Positions 21,576 through 33,938 of a stretch of 64,000 nt of DNA are shown piece after piece. The stretch is from the NCBI GenBank assembly GCA_019454045.1, contig SKCR01031807.1:32780-96779 (forward strand). Reading direction: 5' to 3'. The stretch comes from Zanthoxylum bungeanum. Taxonomy: Eukaryota; Streptophyta; Magnoliopsida; Sapindales; Rutaceae. Both the position numbers and the translations under genes were made by a program. A model generated the notes under the pieces. The model was not told the origin of the DNA. It made no database searches and saw only the letters and a list, made by a program, of their open reading frames with translations. Each line of letters begins with the position of its first letter. Positions within the stretch are counted from its first letter, which is position 1.

Positions 21576-23373
21576 TCCATTTGAATGTTTGTGAAATATT
21601 TTAACCCACCTGTTAAGAGAGAATGTTAAAATTAGGAATATGTTTTCTTTAATATTTCATTATAACATGGGCTTTTAATATTATGAAGTTGCTCCCACTC
21701 AATTGTTTTAAAATTTTAAGCAAATCACATCAACCCCAATATGATGGATTTCTTGTAGGCAAGGATCCCATTATCATCATTTCATAACTCCGACTAGGGC
21801 CGTTCGTTATGAAATACGACAATTAGGTAGGTTCCCAACCAATTTATGATATAAATCACAATTCCTTGATCATTGGGTTGTGCAATCAAACATGTCATAG
21901 CTTATACTAGTCCTTGTGGACACCCAATCTTTGCCACTAAGTTATAAGACCATGCCTAAGGGTCGCTGCGTCTTATGACTCAGAAAAGTCAAACCATTGT
22001 CAATAGTATGATTTAGGGACAAATTGGTATTGGTCAGTCTGGTAAAGCCTAGTCCTGCCAATACGGTTTAAGCCCTTTGGGTCTATACTTTACAATGGGA
22101 GGAAAATTTTAGACTTAAATTATTATTGAGGATTTTAGCAAGTTTAAGTGAATAACTGTCAAATGGATTCCTCCATTGAAAATTCCCCAGAGAGAGGGTG
22201 GAGCGAACTCTCTTAAATAGCCTTACCTCTTAGGCTCTTATTGCCTTGGTGATAGGAATAAACAATAGATCCTCCAAATTAGTCCAACACTTTAAATATG
22301 CTTTAAGGTAAGCTTTGAGTAAATGATTATCTAGATGTCTTCACAGCTTTTCCTTTTGGCTATAAAAAGGTAGTGAGTGAAGGAAGACACCAAATCATTA
22401 TCTAACTCTAGTAATACCTTTGGTTAAATTAACTTTAGTTTGGAAAGTTTTATTAATGCCTTGGTCCCACCCCACTTGTGTCTTTTATAATGTCTTTTAT
22501 TACAAACAAGTGATTTATACTTATTAGCCTTAAAGGTAATAAATCTCTAAGTTCATCATAAAATAATTACTTAGCTAAGGGATAAGCAATACACTCTCTA
22601 TTTCTTAGAAAGTCTCTAGATGCTTGCACCCTAAAATAATCATGTCAATTCTAATCATACATAGAATCATCAAGCATATGAGTTTTAATATGTAGGAATT
22701 ATTTTAGGCATTAAATAACTTTGATTAATATTTAATTATGACATTGTATTTTATTTTATTCAAATAAATTTACTATTCACATTTTTACAGATGCGTGAAC
22801 TTTAAATACACTTTCACAATTCAAATCTTAACCAAATCATGTAAAACTTGTGCCTAAAATTAAGTTCAGGGTGTTAGCTTTCCAACAAGCTTTTACACAC
22901 ATAAGATTGTAAAGACCTCAAGTCTAAGGACTAGTCATACAATCGATACATGAAAGTTCTCACAGATACATAGGATAAACACTCCATGTGAAAAATTTCG
23001 GCGGTCTGTTCGATGGACACGAGCAACTCATGCATCCATGTGATACACCAAGCGGACGGATCTCCGCTAGTAGCCTATGAGATCGGCTACCCCACTTAAG
23101 GGCAGATCTTATCATCATGCTAGTCTCTCCGCTTTGTGAACTCCCAAATTATTCATAAAACTATGACTAGGAACGTTTAAGAGTAATGATTCTCATAAGG
23201 CGTGGAAGCCATCATCTTACTACTCCAATGGCTTTATTACAGTGTTTGATGATTTATATAATCTATGTAAGACACGTATAATAAAGATTGCCATTTTATT
23301 AATTAATGAAAATATTACAAATACATGTACATATAAACCATCCACAAGTTGGGTATAGGGCATATCCCTAACA
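21576..23373 (-). mobile_element. Minus-strand LTR and leader of a copia element
   Basis: On the minus strand it starts TGTTAGGGATATGCCC at 23373, a typical LTR start, and runs toward the minus-strand copia coding region. No TGGTATCAGAGC site is visible, so the LTR/leader border cannot be set. The part at 22157-22290 matches the gypsy leader at 11400-11530, so some of it may derive from another element. No coding similarity is seen. The right boundary abuts a plus-strand copia protease fragment. Confidence 0.6.
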
Positions 23374-23727
23374 ATAAACATATCCACTGCTAGTTTTGAA
23401 ATTGGATTTTGATACTGGGTGTGGTACATACACATGTACTGATGTGGGGGATCTACTAATTAGCAGGATACTGGCTTCAGTTGAGATCGACCTATGAGTC
23501 GGAAACGGGACGAGAGTCGCTGTTTTGGCTGTTGGGACCTAAGTTTTGGAACTGCCCTTTGGGCATGTACTTAAATTAGGAAACTGTTATAATGTACCAA
23601 GTTTGACTAGAAACATTATCTCTATATCTAGTTTAACCTGTTGCGGGTATACCTTTATGTTCCAGAACACTGGGTGTTTTGTTTATAAAGATGATATTGA
23701 GATATACACATTAGATGTGAATAACAA
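23374..23727 (+). pseudogene. Family-B copia protease fragment
   Basis: DNA and broken translation match the family-B protease at 7690-8010 and 29070-29460. They include a Trp-less FDTGCGTH-like region near 23405-23425, GNGTRVAV with one stop, ELPFGHVLKLGNCYNVPSLTRNIISISS and VYKDDIEIYTLDVNN. It begins at the LTR end at 23373 and stops inside the pre-integrase region, where the 3' part of a family-B LTR begins. Confidence 0.8.
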
Positions 23728-24213
23728 GCTTTTTGGAAAAGCTTTTTACTTATTTTTGGTAGAGATTTTTTGGTATTAGTTGTATTAGGTTTTAGAAATC
23801 AAATTAAAACACACAACACTTCTTCTCTCTCCATTCTCCTCCCAATTTTGGCCTTGGGCCAAATTTCTTCTTTCTCTATTTTTCTTGCTTGGCCGAGACA
23901 TGTAAGAAGAAAAGGGAAATTTTATGGCAAATTTTCCTAGTGCTAGCACACCAAAGGAGTCATCCAAAGGTGATAAGGAAACAAACCCTTGAGCATGGAA
24001 TCCATTCAAAAGGCTTGGAGCTTGAAGATCATCCATGGAGGGCTTGACCGAATACAAAGAAGCACAAAATGGACCTCGGCCGAAAAGCTTGAAGATTTTG
24101 TTGTTCCTCGCATCGCAAAAGCCGATCAAAGTAAGTATTCCGCAACTTAAATTTGTTGTATTCACACATATTTTACGCTTAAATCGATCTTGGTTTGACC
24201 TTAGAACCCAACA
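23728..24213 (+). mobile_element. Family-B 5' LTR, 5'-truncated
   Basis: This is the last ~490 bp of a family-B LTR: AGCTTTTTGGAAAAGCTTTT, GGCCGAGACATGTAAGAAG and TTAGAACCCAACA. It matches 33446-33938 closely. A primer site follows one base after its end, so it is the 5' LTR of the element whose 3' LTR is at 31998-33938. The first ~1.4 kb of the LTR is missing, replaced by copia protease sequence. Confidence 0.85.
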
Positions 24214-24214
24214 A

Positions 24215-24226
24215 TGGTATCAGAGC
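24215..24226 (+). promoter_or_regulatory. Primer-binding site, second family-B element
   Basis: TGGTATCAGAGC follows the CCCAACA end of the truncated LTR with one base between, exactly as at 4697-4708. Confidence 0.92.
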
Positions 24227-24807
24227 CATGATTTAAGCATGAAATTTGATTAGGGTAAATTTGGGTAAAAATGATTTGAGCATGTTTTGATGAAATTGAT
24301 TGTTGATGTATGCTTGAATGATGATAACATGGTGTTATACATGATCAATTTGATGAAAATTAGATTAGATCAATTTTTCCCCAAATCATTGGCTTGGCCG
24401 AATGGTGTGTGCCATAAATGTCATGGTGATTTTTGTTTTTTAAATCATTGGATGAGTTTGAAAGACTTGGGAATCGTTGATTAGGATTTAATTGGATTAA
24501 AATCAAAATTGAACAATAAACCCTAATTGTCGTGACTTTGAAGCATGGAAAATGATATGATTTTTGATTCAATTGTGTTGGACATGTGTTGATGATAATT
24601 AGCATGATTAATTAAGTAAATTGGTATTTTGGAAATGTTAATTTGGTTAATTAATTATTGCTATACACTTTAGATTAATTTAATTATGAAGTTTGGAATT
24701 TTGTAATTTAATTAATTGGGCCAAATTTGGAATTGGGCTTGTAAAGTTGTATTTGGGCTTAATGGGCTTGGTTGGGCCAAGTTTGGTTTAGGCTAATTGG
24801 TTGGATC
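24227..24807 (+). mobile_element. Family-B leader, first part
   Basis: It follows the leader at 4709-5290 closely, with AATTGGGCTTG and GGCCAAGTTTGGTTTAGG motifs. It ends at GGATC, where a solo LTR has inserted. The leader resumes at 26770. No coding similarity. Confidence 0.8.
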
Positions 24808-26769
24808 TGTTGGACAGTTATGACCCATAGTGAAATTGCTTTTTTATCATTTGTGATTAGATCACCAAGATGTATAAATGATGAAAGGTCCATATGATTT
24901 GTTCATGGATTGAGATAATATGAGACAGTATCAATCCACGAAGGTTTAATCATTAAATATCCCTAGTCGTAGTATTATCGAGATTGGACATCGATAATGC
25001 GGAATAGACTAGTATTACACTTGTGCACGTTGTGAGGGCATAACTGCATAGTTCTCATATATTTGGGTATAGGACACTCATGCAAGTGTAATAGGAGGTT
25101 GTGTTTTACCGATGGTACGGGAAAAAGCTTCGCTCTGGATAGACCCCCCGGAATTCCATTGATAGTATGACTATGTGTCTATGGAAGTCCGAATCAGGGT
25201 AGGTGTATTTGGTCTTAACCTGAGACTTGCATCGCTAATACTTGCGATAATCCATATGCTTTGGTTTTAGGTCGTCCAGGGCTTTAACAGGTTCTGTGTA
25301 CGCCTCTGCTGGGTATATTGAGAATCGTAGTGTGTTGGGTGTGATGTCAAGACGGAAGTATCACTCCAGTCATAGTGGAGATGATGGTCACGTAGGATAC
25401 AATACTGGTGCTCTTATGTACTGAAGTCATCGGGATAAAATGACTAGGTCATGTTTATCCGATTATAGAGACTAGTTACCAGAGATCTGATATGTGCTTC
25501 GTACGGGGCAGAAAAAAATTCCAGCCCCAGGCCTAGCACGTGACATCCGATACTGGATCGAAATACGCAATACTATGTATACGACGCCCGATATAGATCA
25601 CATATTCCTGAAATGATATTTCTGGAGAATTGGGTAGACATGGCGCTTTGCTAGAAGTCAACCTTGTCTTGTAAATCGGTACAAACGTAGTACAAGGCAC
25701 TTACTTGTTAGGATAGTCCGACGATCGTATTTACTGCCCACATATCCAGGGATCTCATGGGTCCCTTCCCGAAGATTCACCGATGACGTATGACTCGCAC
25801 TTTATTAATCTGGGATTAATTAGATGAGAGAGAAAATTAATCTGGGATTAATTACAGAGATATTTTATCTGGGATAAAATATCATTTAAAGAGAGAGAAC
25901 GATTAATTTGGAATTAATCGATAAATTAATATATTCGATATATTAAACGAAATTGGATTTCAACGCGGAATTGAAATTAGATTTTAATTCGGGCGAACGA
26001 ATTAATTTAGAATTAATTCATTAGCGACGTGAATAGTAATTATGCTAGGCATGATTATTTAATTAAATTTGATTTAATTACGTCACAACGGAAAATTCGT
26101 TAATTCGGAATTAGCGAATCCGAGCCCGGGAGTTTTTGCGGAACCATTCGCATTTAGAATTGAAGTAGGACCCGCAAGTCACATCTGTGTCACATCATTC
26201 GTCAATCAAGTGATAAATGTCTTTCACTTTGAGTGATTGACACCAGTCACTATTCATGAATGATGTAAGTTGATGGAATTGGTTGGAAAGCTTTTTGAAA
26301 GCTTGAATGACATATATTGTTATTTTATTATTTGGTATATGTTTTGATTTTTGAAATCAATTAGCAACCTAACACAGATTCTTCTCTTCTCTCTTTCCTA
26401 TCCTCACTCACGCCCAATGGGCTTTCTTTCTCTCTTTTGTTCATCAAAAGCCGAGAGCCATAAGGAACAAATTAATGAATTTTGTGGCAAAATTCCAAGG
26501 TGCTAGCACACATTTGAGTCTTGCAAAGGTGATAGGGAAACCAACCCGTGAGCTTGGAATCACCATTGGAGAAGCTTGGAGCTTGGACCATTGCCAAATT
26601 TTGAGGACCAAATTTCAGCCACTGCCGAGACAATTCTAGGAGGAGCAAAGAGTTTGTTCTTCACCGCATCGCTCAACCGATCATTGTGAGTATTCCGCAA
26701 CTCCTTGATGTATTCACATGTTGTTTTATGCTTGATAATTAATCCTCGGGACTTAGAGATTTCCCAACA
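24808..26769 (+). mobile_element. Family-B solo LTR (copy B2)
   Basis: It starts TGTTGGACAGTTATGACCC and ends GATTTCCCAACA. The flanks are GGATC at 24803-24807 and 26770-26774, a perfect 5-bp target duplication. Joining the flanks restores the leader sequence seen uninterrupted at 5285-5300 (GGATCCAAATTGGGCC there, GGATCCAATTGGGCCC here). A single LTR with matching duplications is the usual product of recombination between two LTRs. Confidence 0.93.
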
Positions 26770-28440
26770 GGATCCAATTGGGCCCAAAACCATATTCATA
26801 AATTCCAAATATAACTAAATGGACATTTAATTTTAATTGGGCCTAATGGACTTAAACTAATTGAAAGCCCATTGGACTTAATTAAATTAACATTGGATGT
26901 TAATTCGGCTTTGAGACCCGTAACGATTAGATTTGGAATCTAAGTCGTAAAGGCACATTAAAAAGTGTAATTATTTAATTTAGAATTAAATATAGAATTA
27001 TTATTAAATACAAATTAAATTAGATTTAATATTGTAGTTTAATATAATTCAAGAATTCGTACTTTGAGTACTTATTCGTAAAACGAGTTGGACTCGCGCA
27101 AAATCAAATCGTTGTTTTAACATTGGATGGTCATTAATTTCAGATTAATTAATTGGATTAGATTGATTGATAACATGCTTTATGTGAATACATGGATGCG
27201 ATGTATAAATAATGCATATCGGATGGATATTAGATGGGTGAGGGCAATTTCGGAAATTGTTGTAATAAATTTAGAATTTATTAAATTGGACCTGCGTGTC
27301 CAGCCTATTACCTCTTGAATTTTTGTATTTCTCTTCTCACCTATTCCCCTCAATGTTAATGAGGTTTCTTTAGAAGTGTTATGTAATTGGGTAGAAGTAA
27401 GATTTGTGCTAGCGGGAGAGAGGAAATGGAGAGATTTGTTCTAGGAACAAAATGTGTTAAGTATCCATCCGCATATCATTATTATTTTATTTATACGCGC
27501 CTTATTATGTTTTTTAGAATGCATGTTTAAGGGTGTATGATGATGAGACCTAATAAAGATAATTAATTGGTTGCCAATTACGCGAAAAACCCTCAAAATA
27601 TATTAAGCGTTTTTCCTTCCATTGAGTGATTCTTACTCAAGATCCTAGATTGGCACTGGTTTGTTGGCCAAAGTCAAGACCTTTGTCCATCGCGGATGTG
27701 TTTGAATCATGAAGGCTTTGTTCCATATCATGTGTCCTGTCCAAGTTGTGATTTGTTGGCCAAAGTCAAGATCACTTCTTGTCCATCGACATCGATTACG
27801 AAACTTTCCAAGGTCAATGGGTCCCGCTTAACTGGAATCATTAAGTTTGTTGTGCCAACGCCATGGCTTAATTGATTAGAGGAAAAAGGTTAGGGAATAT
27901 ATTGGATATATTGGCATATATAAGATATATGTTTCGGACTTGGATGTCCACCTACTGGATCTAGGAATTGGATGGGATCCAATTGATCTTAGAGATCTAC
28001 CTAGTTAATTATCATACAATTGTTGGCCAAAGTCAAGATTGTGTGTTATTTAACAGAATCCTAGCCCACTAGGAAACAGGGTTTCTCGAGTACTCAACAG
28101 AGGGTTAGAGGCTCGTCGAAAAATAGTGGGAGGCAAGTATTAAATTTGCAAATTCGTTTAGATACTTGCCAATACGCGCTCATTTCAAATTTTTAGTCAT
28201 CAAATTAATATATTAGTTAGAATAATATTTAATCGTTGTTTTAATTAAATAGTTGGACTGTATTCAAACTACTTCAATTATAGTTGATTATATAATTGGA
28301 TTATAGTAATCAATATATTTGAATTTAAACCAATTAAATTATAGTTGATTATATAGTTAGACTATATATAGTAATCATTGTAATAAATAGTACCTAAAAT
28401 CGTTGATTTGATAGTTATACTATTGGAATCAAGATAAATG
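26770..28440 (+). mobile_element. Family-B leader, second part
   Basis: It continues the leader from the GGATC duplication. GTTGGCCAAAGTCAAG occurs at 27663, 27755 and 28022, the same order and nearly the same spacing as in the first copy. The short antisense frame conserved with 6305-6583 lies at 27728-27841 on the minus strand (37 codons, ATG to TGA). The remaining part is AT-rich with tandem AATTATAGTTGATTATATAGTT motifs near 28280-28370. Confidence 0.8.
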
Positions 28441-29033
28441 AAAGATTAGCGTTTAGAACATAATCCTGGGAGAAATTTTTTTTTAAACGGCTTTAATTTT
28501 CAGATTGGGAATAAAATCTCAGGATAGTCCTGGGGACCGAGAAGTTACTTTATTTGATAGAGTGACGTCTCGAGCCTAAGCCCAGAGTTGAGCAAATAGT
28601 AGAACATGATATTTGGAATATTCATGTGATGGTAACTTTAGTGCTTAATCTGTTATGCTTGCCGCAAAGACTCCTTAATTTCTTAGTCAGAACTAAGAAT
28701 TAGATCCTTATAGTATGATATTGAAATTGAAGGATCTTCATAGATCTATCCTTAGATCTTAGAAGTACAAATTGCAATAGAAAAATCTTGGAGAGTTAAT
28801 GGCTATACTCAATGAGACAAAGCCAGAGTTTGCAGTAGGGCAAGAAGCGCAAGGCGCATCTTACTTCGATATCCCAGAAGGCCAAGGCTTGGCCAAAGTC
28901 TTATGGGGTGTGGAAAATGGGCAAAGGCAAAATCATTATAATCTTCTGGGAAGACATAAGACATATCCCAAAATGTCTGCCTAAACTGTGGCAAACAGGG
29001 TCACTGGAATCGTGACTGCCGTATGGACAAGGC
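28441..29033 (+). pseudogene. Family-B copia Gag, heavily decayed
   Basis: Scattered Gag blocks remain in several frames: AATTTTCAGATTGGGAATA corresponds to the FQDW region, GTCCTGGGGACCGAGAAG to VLGSEK, and AAATCATTATAATCTTCTGG to the basic tail. The zinc knuckle at 28978-29019 is complete (CLNCGKQGHWNRDC), in contrast to the stop-broken knuckle of the first copy. Large parts of the middle of Gag are deleted. No usable frame exists. Confidence 0.8.
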
Positions 29034-29500
29034 AGACATGAAGGAATTGAAGACGGGCAAGGCTCCGACTTCAAATATGTTTGTCATCAACATGTTCACT
29101 ACTAGTATTAAAATTGGATTTTAGATACTGGATGTGGTACATAAATATACGTACTGGTGTGCAGAATCTGCTGATAAGCAGGATACTGACTTCAGTTGAG
29201 ATTTATCTGTGAGTCGGAAACGGGACGACAGTCGCTGTTTTAACCGTATAAACCTAAGTTTAGGAACTACCATTCGGGTATGTACTTAAATTATGAAACT
29301 TTTAGAATGTAACTAGTTTGACTAGAAACATTATCTCTATATCAGGGTTTAACCCATTGCGGGTATACCTTTATATTCTAGAACACTAAAGTGTTTTATT
29401 TTATAAAGATGATATTGAGATAAACACATTAGATGTAAATAACAGTATTTATATTTTGAATATAAATAAATCTCAAACGTATAACAGGACAAACAAATAT
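29034..29500 (+). pseudogene. Family-B copia protease, decayed
   Basis: After the knuckle comes a DKADMKELKTGKAPTSNMF linker, then a protease region matching 7690-8010 with TAG and frame breaks at the catalytic block (near 29110-29130). Further on are ATTATCTCTATATC (NIISIS) and AAAGATGATATTGAGATA (KDDIEI). The catalytic triplet is not readable in one frame. Confidence 0.75.
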
Positions 29501-30270
29501 CTCAAACTGATTTAATCAGATGAGACTTATTATGGCATTGTTGTTTGGGACACAATTAACAAGACTCGTATATCTACACTTTATAATAGTGGATACTAGG
29601 ACGGATTTGATTCTATTCAAATAATGTCTACGAATCTAGTTTATTAGGCAAACTGCCTGAAATACTTTTTACTTAGTAAAAGTGCAAATGCCACCGATCT
29701 ATTAGCCCTCGTTCATAGTGACGTGAGTGGGCCCATGTCTAGCTAGGCTAGAGGTGGATATGAATACTTCGAAACCTTTACAGATGTGGCATCGCGTTAT
29801 GGTTATGTGTTTCTTATGAAACACGGATCATAAACTTTTGATGAATTCAAAGAGTTTTGACACGAAGTAGACAGACAGACCGGCTAAAGTATTAAAACTG
29901 TCATGGTTAGACCATGATGGAAAATACTTAAGCAATAAGTTTCTCAAATACTTGAAAGAGTATAGTATTCTTTCAATAATGACTCCTCCGGGAACACGTC
30001 AATTTGACGGTGTGTCCGAACAGAGAAACCAAATTTTGTTGGACATGATAAGGTTAATCATGAGTCGTTCTGAGCTACCATTTCCTTCAAAGGATACGCA
30101 TTAATCAGTGCAAAACTTATTTTGAATAAGGTTCCATAAGAATCTTTTAGATAGACTTCATATTAGATATGAACAGGAAAGAAACCGGGTTTTCTCATTC
30201 CTGAAGATTTGGGAATGATGGGCATACGTTTGGATGATACCAAACTAGAACCCAAATCGGATAAGTGCCT
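29501..30270 (+). pseudogene. Family-B copia integrase, decayed
   Basis: The pre-integrase part reads TINKTRISTLYNSGY then a stop. The core begins LLALVHSDVSGPM (about 29700), followed by ARGGYEYFETFTDVASRYGYVFLMKH. The last catalytic region reads FDGVSEQRNQILLDMIRLIMSRSELPF (about 30000), keeping the catalytic Glu context. Many stops and frameshifts are present. It shows the same gene order as the other copia copies. Confidence 0.8.
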
Positions 30271-30589
30271 AATTTGTGGGTTATCCTAGGGTAACCAAAG
30301 TATAGTACTTATACAACTCACTAGAGAACAATGTAATTGTTGCTCGCCATGCGGTTTTCCTAAGAGGAATACCTATATGCAGTGGTAAGTGGGAAGAAAC
30401 TAAAACTCGATGAAAATCGGAGTAGTAATACTGTTCCAGGTACCCATTCCCTAATGGAACACAAATAGTTCATCAAGGATGAAACTATACCAATAATCTT
30501 CTAATACACAAGAACCGCGTAAGTCAGAGAGAGTCAGAAAACAACCTGGGAGGTATGGTTTCTGATCTCACCTTGTAAAGATGTCAATC

Positions 30590-31330
30590 TTATTGAGGAA
30601 TACGAACTGACTACGTATGAGGAAGTGATACAAGGTATCGACTCCCTATTATGGCAAAGTGCCATGATTTACGAAATGGATTCCATGTATACCAACCAAG
30701 TTTTGACACTGGTTGTTGTACCGGAAGGCATTGTGCCTATTGGTACTATATAAGTCTTCAAGGAAGACATACATGGAATGCAACATACCAACGTACTAAG
30801 CTGGGCTTGTAGCGAAAAGGTATCATTATCAACATTGTGTCGATTATGAAGAAACCTTTTACTCATTGCCATAGTTAAATCCATTTGGATAATGCTTGCC
30901 AATGCTGCATGTTTCATTTATGAAATATGGCAGCTGAACGTCAAAATCGATTTCCTTAAATGGAAATCTTTGGAGGATGTTTACAACATCCTGACGGTTT
31001 TGTCGTACTAAAACGAGCAAACAAGGTTTGCAAGTTATTCGATCAATTTATGGATTAAACCAAGCATTGCGTTCTTGGAACTATAGTTTTGATGTAATCA
31101 TAATAGTATATGATTTAATTCAAAACGAAATGATTCTTGTGTATATAAGAAGGTTAGTGGGAGCGCACTGATAATGATTGTCCTATACAATGATGATATA
31201 TCATTTCTTGGAAATGATATTCCTATAAAACAATCGGTGAAAGCTTGGCTTTCATGAAAATTCTCCGTAGAATTCTTGGGAGAAACAACCTTTATTCTAG
31301 GAATAAGGATCTACTGGGATAGATCTAAAA
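30590..31330 (+). pseudogene. Family-B copia reverse transcriptase, decayed
   Basis: Blocks in order: YELTTYEEVIQGIDSLLWQSAM (about 30603), TLVVVPEGIVPIGTI then a stop, YEIWQLNVKIDFLK (about 30920), VYKKVSGSALIMIVLYN and the catalytic region near 31180-31200. That region reads Tyr-Asn-Asp-Asp instead of Tyr-Val-Asp-Asp. It ends with IPIKQSVKAWLS and LGETTFILGIRIYWD. Stops occur every few dozen codons. The copy can no longer encode an enzyme. Confidence 0.8.
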
Positions 31331-31985
31331 GTTGTTGGCACTCTTTGAGAACTTGTACATTGAAATAAATGTACGCGACCTGGTGTCTCATATGCTTTGA
31401 GCATATGGAGTCACAATCAGGCCAATCCAAGTGATAGTCACTGGATTGATGTTAAGAACATCCTTTAGTATCTTAGATGAACTAAGGATGCTTTCTTATA
31501 CTATGGAGAATGAGAACTTGAAGTGACTGGGTTCACTGCTGCAAGTTTCCTAACCGATAAAAACGACTATAAGTGGTAATAAAGGTATTATATATAGTTT
31601 GAATAACGGAACAGTGAGCTGGAAATCTTCCAAGCAAGATATTGTTGCCGAATAAACAATAAAAGTGGAATATTGATGCAGCTGAGGCAGCAATAGAAGC
31701 CTTTTGGATTGATAATAATCCTAATCAGATTAGGAGTAGTTCTGTTTGCAGCTGAGCTAGGCTACAACACAGGCTAAAGAATTAATGGTCTCATCAACGA
31801 TCCAGATATATACTTCAAATATTCATCTGATTCGTTCGGATCATACATCGTAGCGATGTGATGATCGAATAAATCGCATCAGATGATAACACTACAAATT
31901 CGCTAACGAAAGAATTTTCTCAGTAGAAGTTTGAGCGAACCGTACATAGTTCGGGTGTAGGAAACTTGAGTGATTGGCTATAGGA
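31331..31985 (+). pseudogene. Family-B copia RNase H, decayed
   Basis: Traces of the connection and RNase H remain: GGTTCACTGCTGCAAGTTTC (GF-DASF region, about 31530), GTGAGCTGGAAATCTTCCAA (VSWKSSK, about 31616), GGAATATTGATGCAGCTGAG (AEYIAA-type, about 31660) and the end of the polyprotein near 31900-31975. A polypurine stretch and the 3' LTR follow. Confidence 0.7.
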
Positions 31986-31997
31986 CAAGTGGGAGAT
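31986..31997 (+). promoter_or_regulatory. Polypurine tract before LTR B3
   Basis: ACAAGTGGGAGAT immediately precedes the TGTTGGAC start of the 3' LTR. An AAGTGGGAGAT tract is also found before the right LTR of element A. It would prime plus-strand DNA synthesis. Confidence 0.85.
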
Positions 31998-33938
31998 TGT
32001 TGGACAATTATGACCCATAGCATCACTATTTGTACATATCGTGGTGTTGTTGTACAAATTAACTATGTGAAAACGGAAATTGCTCCTTTATCATTGTAAT
32101 TAGATACCAAGATATATAAATGATAAAAGGTCCTTATTATTAGTTCCGGATTAAGATGATATGAGACAGTATCAATCACAAAGGTTTAATCATTAAATAT
32201 CCCTAGTCGTAGTATTATCGAGATTGGACATCGATAATGCGGAATAGACTAGTATTACACTTGTGCGCGTTGTGGGAGCATAACAGCATAGTTCTCATAT
32301 ATTTGGGTATTGGATACTCATGCAAGTTTAATAGGAGGTGTATTTGGTCTTAACCTGAGACTTGCATCGCTAGTACTTGCGACAATCAATACGCTTGGTT
32401 TTGGTCGTCCAGGGCTTTAACAGGTTTTGTGTACGCCTCTTCTGGGTATATTGAGAATCGTAGTGTATTGGGTGTGATGTCAAGACGGAGTATCACTCCA
32501 GTCATAGTGGAGATGATGATCACGAAAGATACGGAACTGGTGCTCTTATGTACTACAGTCATCGGGATAATTTGACTAGGTCATGATTATCCGATTAAAA
32601 GACTATTTACCAGAGATCTGATATGTGCTTCATACGGGGCAGACACATTCATCAGCCCCAGGCCTAGCACGTGACATCCGATGCTGGATCGCAATACGCA
32701 ATACTACGTATACTACGCCTGATAAAGATTACATATTCCTTTAAGAATATTTCTGGAGAATTGGGTAGGCACGGTGCTTTGCTAGAAGCCAACCATGTCT
32801 TGTAAATCGGTAAAAGTGTAGTACTACGTACGTGTTCGGATAGTCCGACGACCGGATTTACTGCCAACATATCCGGGGATCTCATGGGTGGCTTCCCGAA
32901 GATTCACCGATGACGTACACGTACGTACCTAGCACATAATTAATCTGGGATTAATTAGATGAGAGAGAAAATTAATCTAGGATTAATTACAGAGATATTT
33001 TATCTAGGATAAAATATTATTTAAAGAGAGAGAACGATTAATTTGGAATTACTCAATAAAATAATATATCGATATATTATACGAAATTATATTTCGACGC
33101 GGAATTAAAATTAGATTTTAATTCGGGCGAACGAGTTAATTTAGAATTAATTCGTTAGCGACGTGAATAGTAATTTTGATAGGCATAATTATTTAATTGA
33201 ATTTGATTTAATTACGTCACAACGGAAAATTGTTATTCGGAATTAGCGAACCCGAGCCCAGGAGTGTTTGCGGGCCCACTCACATTTCGAATCAAGTGCG
33301 GCCCATAAGTCACATCACGCGTCACATCACCTGTCACTTTAGTGATGGATGTCAAGTCACCTTTTTTTTGTGATTGACAACCAGTCACTATTCATGATGT
33401 TGGTGGTTGTGGGCATTAAATGCCATTTTGCCTCCAAAATTGTTTAAGCTTTTTGGAAAAGCTTTTAACTAATTTTTGGTAGAGATTTTTTGTTATTAGT
33501 TGTATTAGGTTTTAGAAACCAAATGACAACACACGACACTCTCTTCTCTCTCCCTTCTCCTCCCAATTTCGGCCTTGGGCCAAATTTCTTATTTCTCTAT
33601 TTTTCTTGCTTGGCCGAGACATGTAAGAAGAAAAGGAAAATTCTGTGGTAAAATTTTCCTAGTGCTAGCACACCAAAGGAGTCATCCAAAGGTGATAGGG
33701 AAACAAACCCTTGAGCATGGAATCCATTCAAAAGGCTTGGAGCTTGAAAATCATCCATGGAGGGCTTGACCGAATACAAAGGAGCACAAAAGGGACCTTG
33801 GCCAAAAAGCTTGAAGATTTTTTGTTGTTCCTCGCATCGCAAAAGCAGGTCAAAGAGAGTATTCCGCAACTTAACTTTGTTGTATTCACACATATTTTAC
33901 GCTTAAATCGATCTTGGTTTGACCTTAGAAACCCAACA
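31998..33938 (+). mobile_element. Family-B 3' LTR (copy B3)
   Basis: It starts TGTTGGACAATTATGACCC right after a polypurine tract and ends TTAGAAACCCAACA. It is the 3' partner of the truncated LTR at 23728-24213. About 80 bp around 32335 (the ACCGATGGTA to CAGGGTAGG block) is deleted relative to other copies. It abuts TTGGGTAGGCAC of another LTR, so the element probably inserted inside that LTR; the left target site has been lost. Confidence 0.92.

Noticed and set aside
23220..23435. 71-codon minus-strand frame across an LTR border
   Set aside because: It crosses the TGTTAGGGATATG LTR start into unrelated copia protease DNA, so it cannot be one gene.
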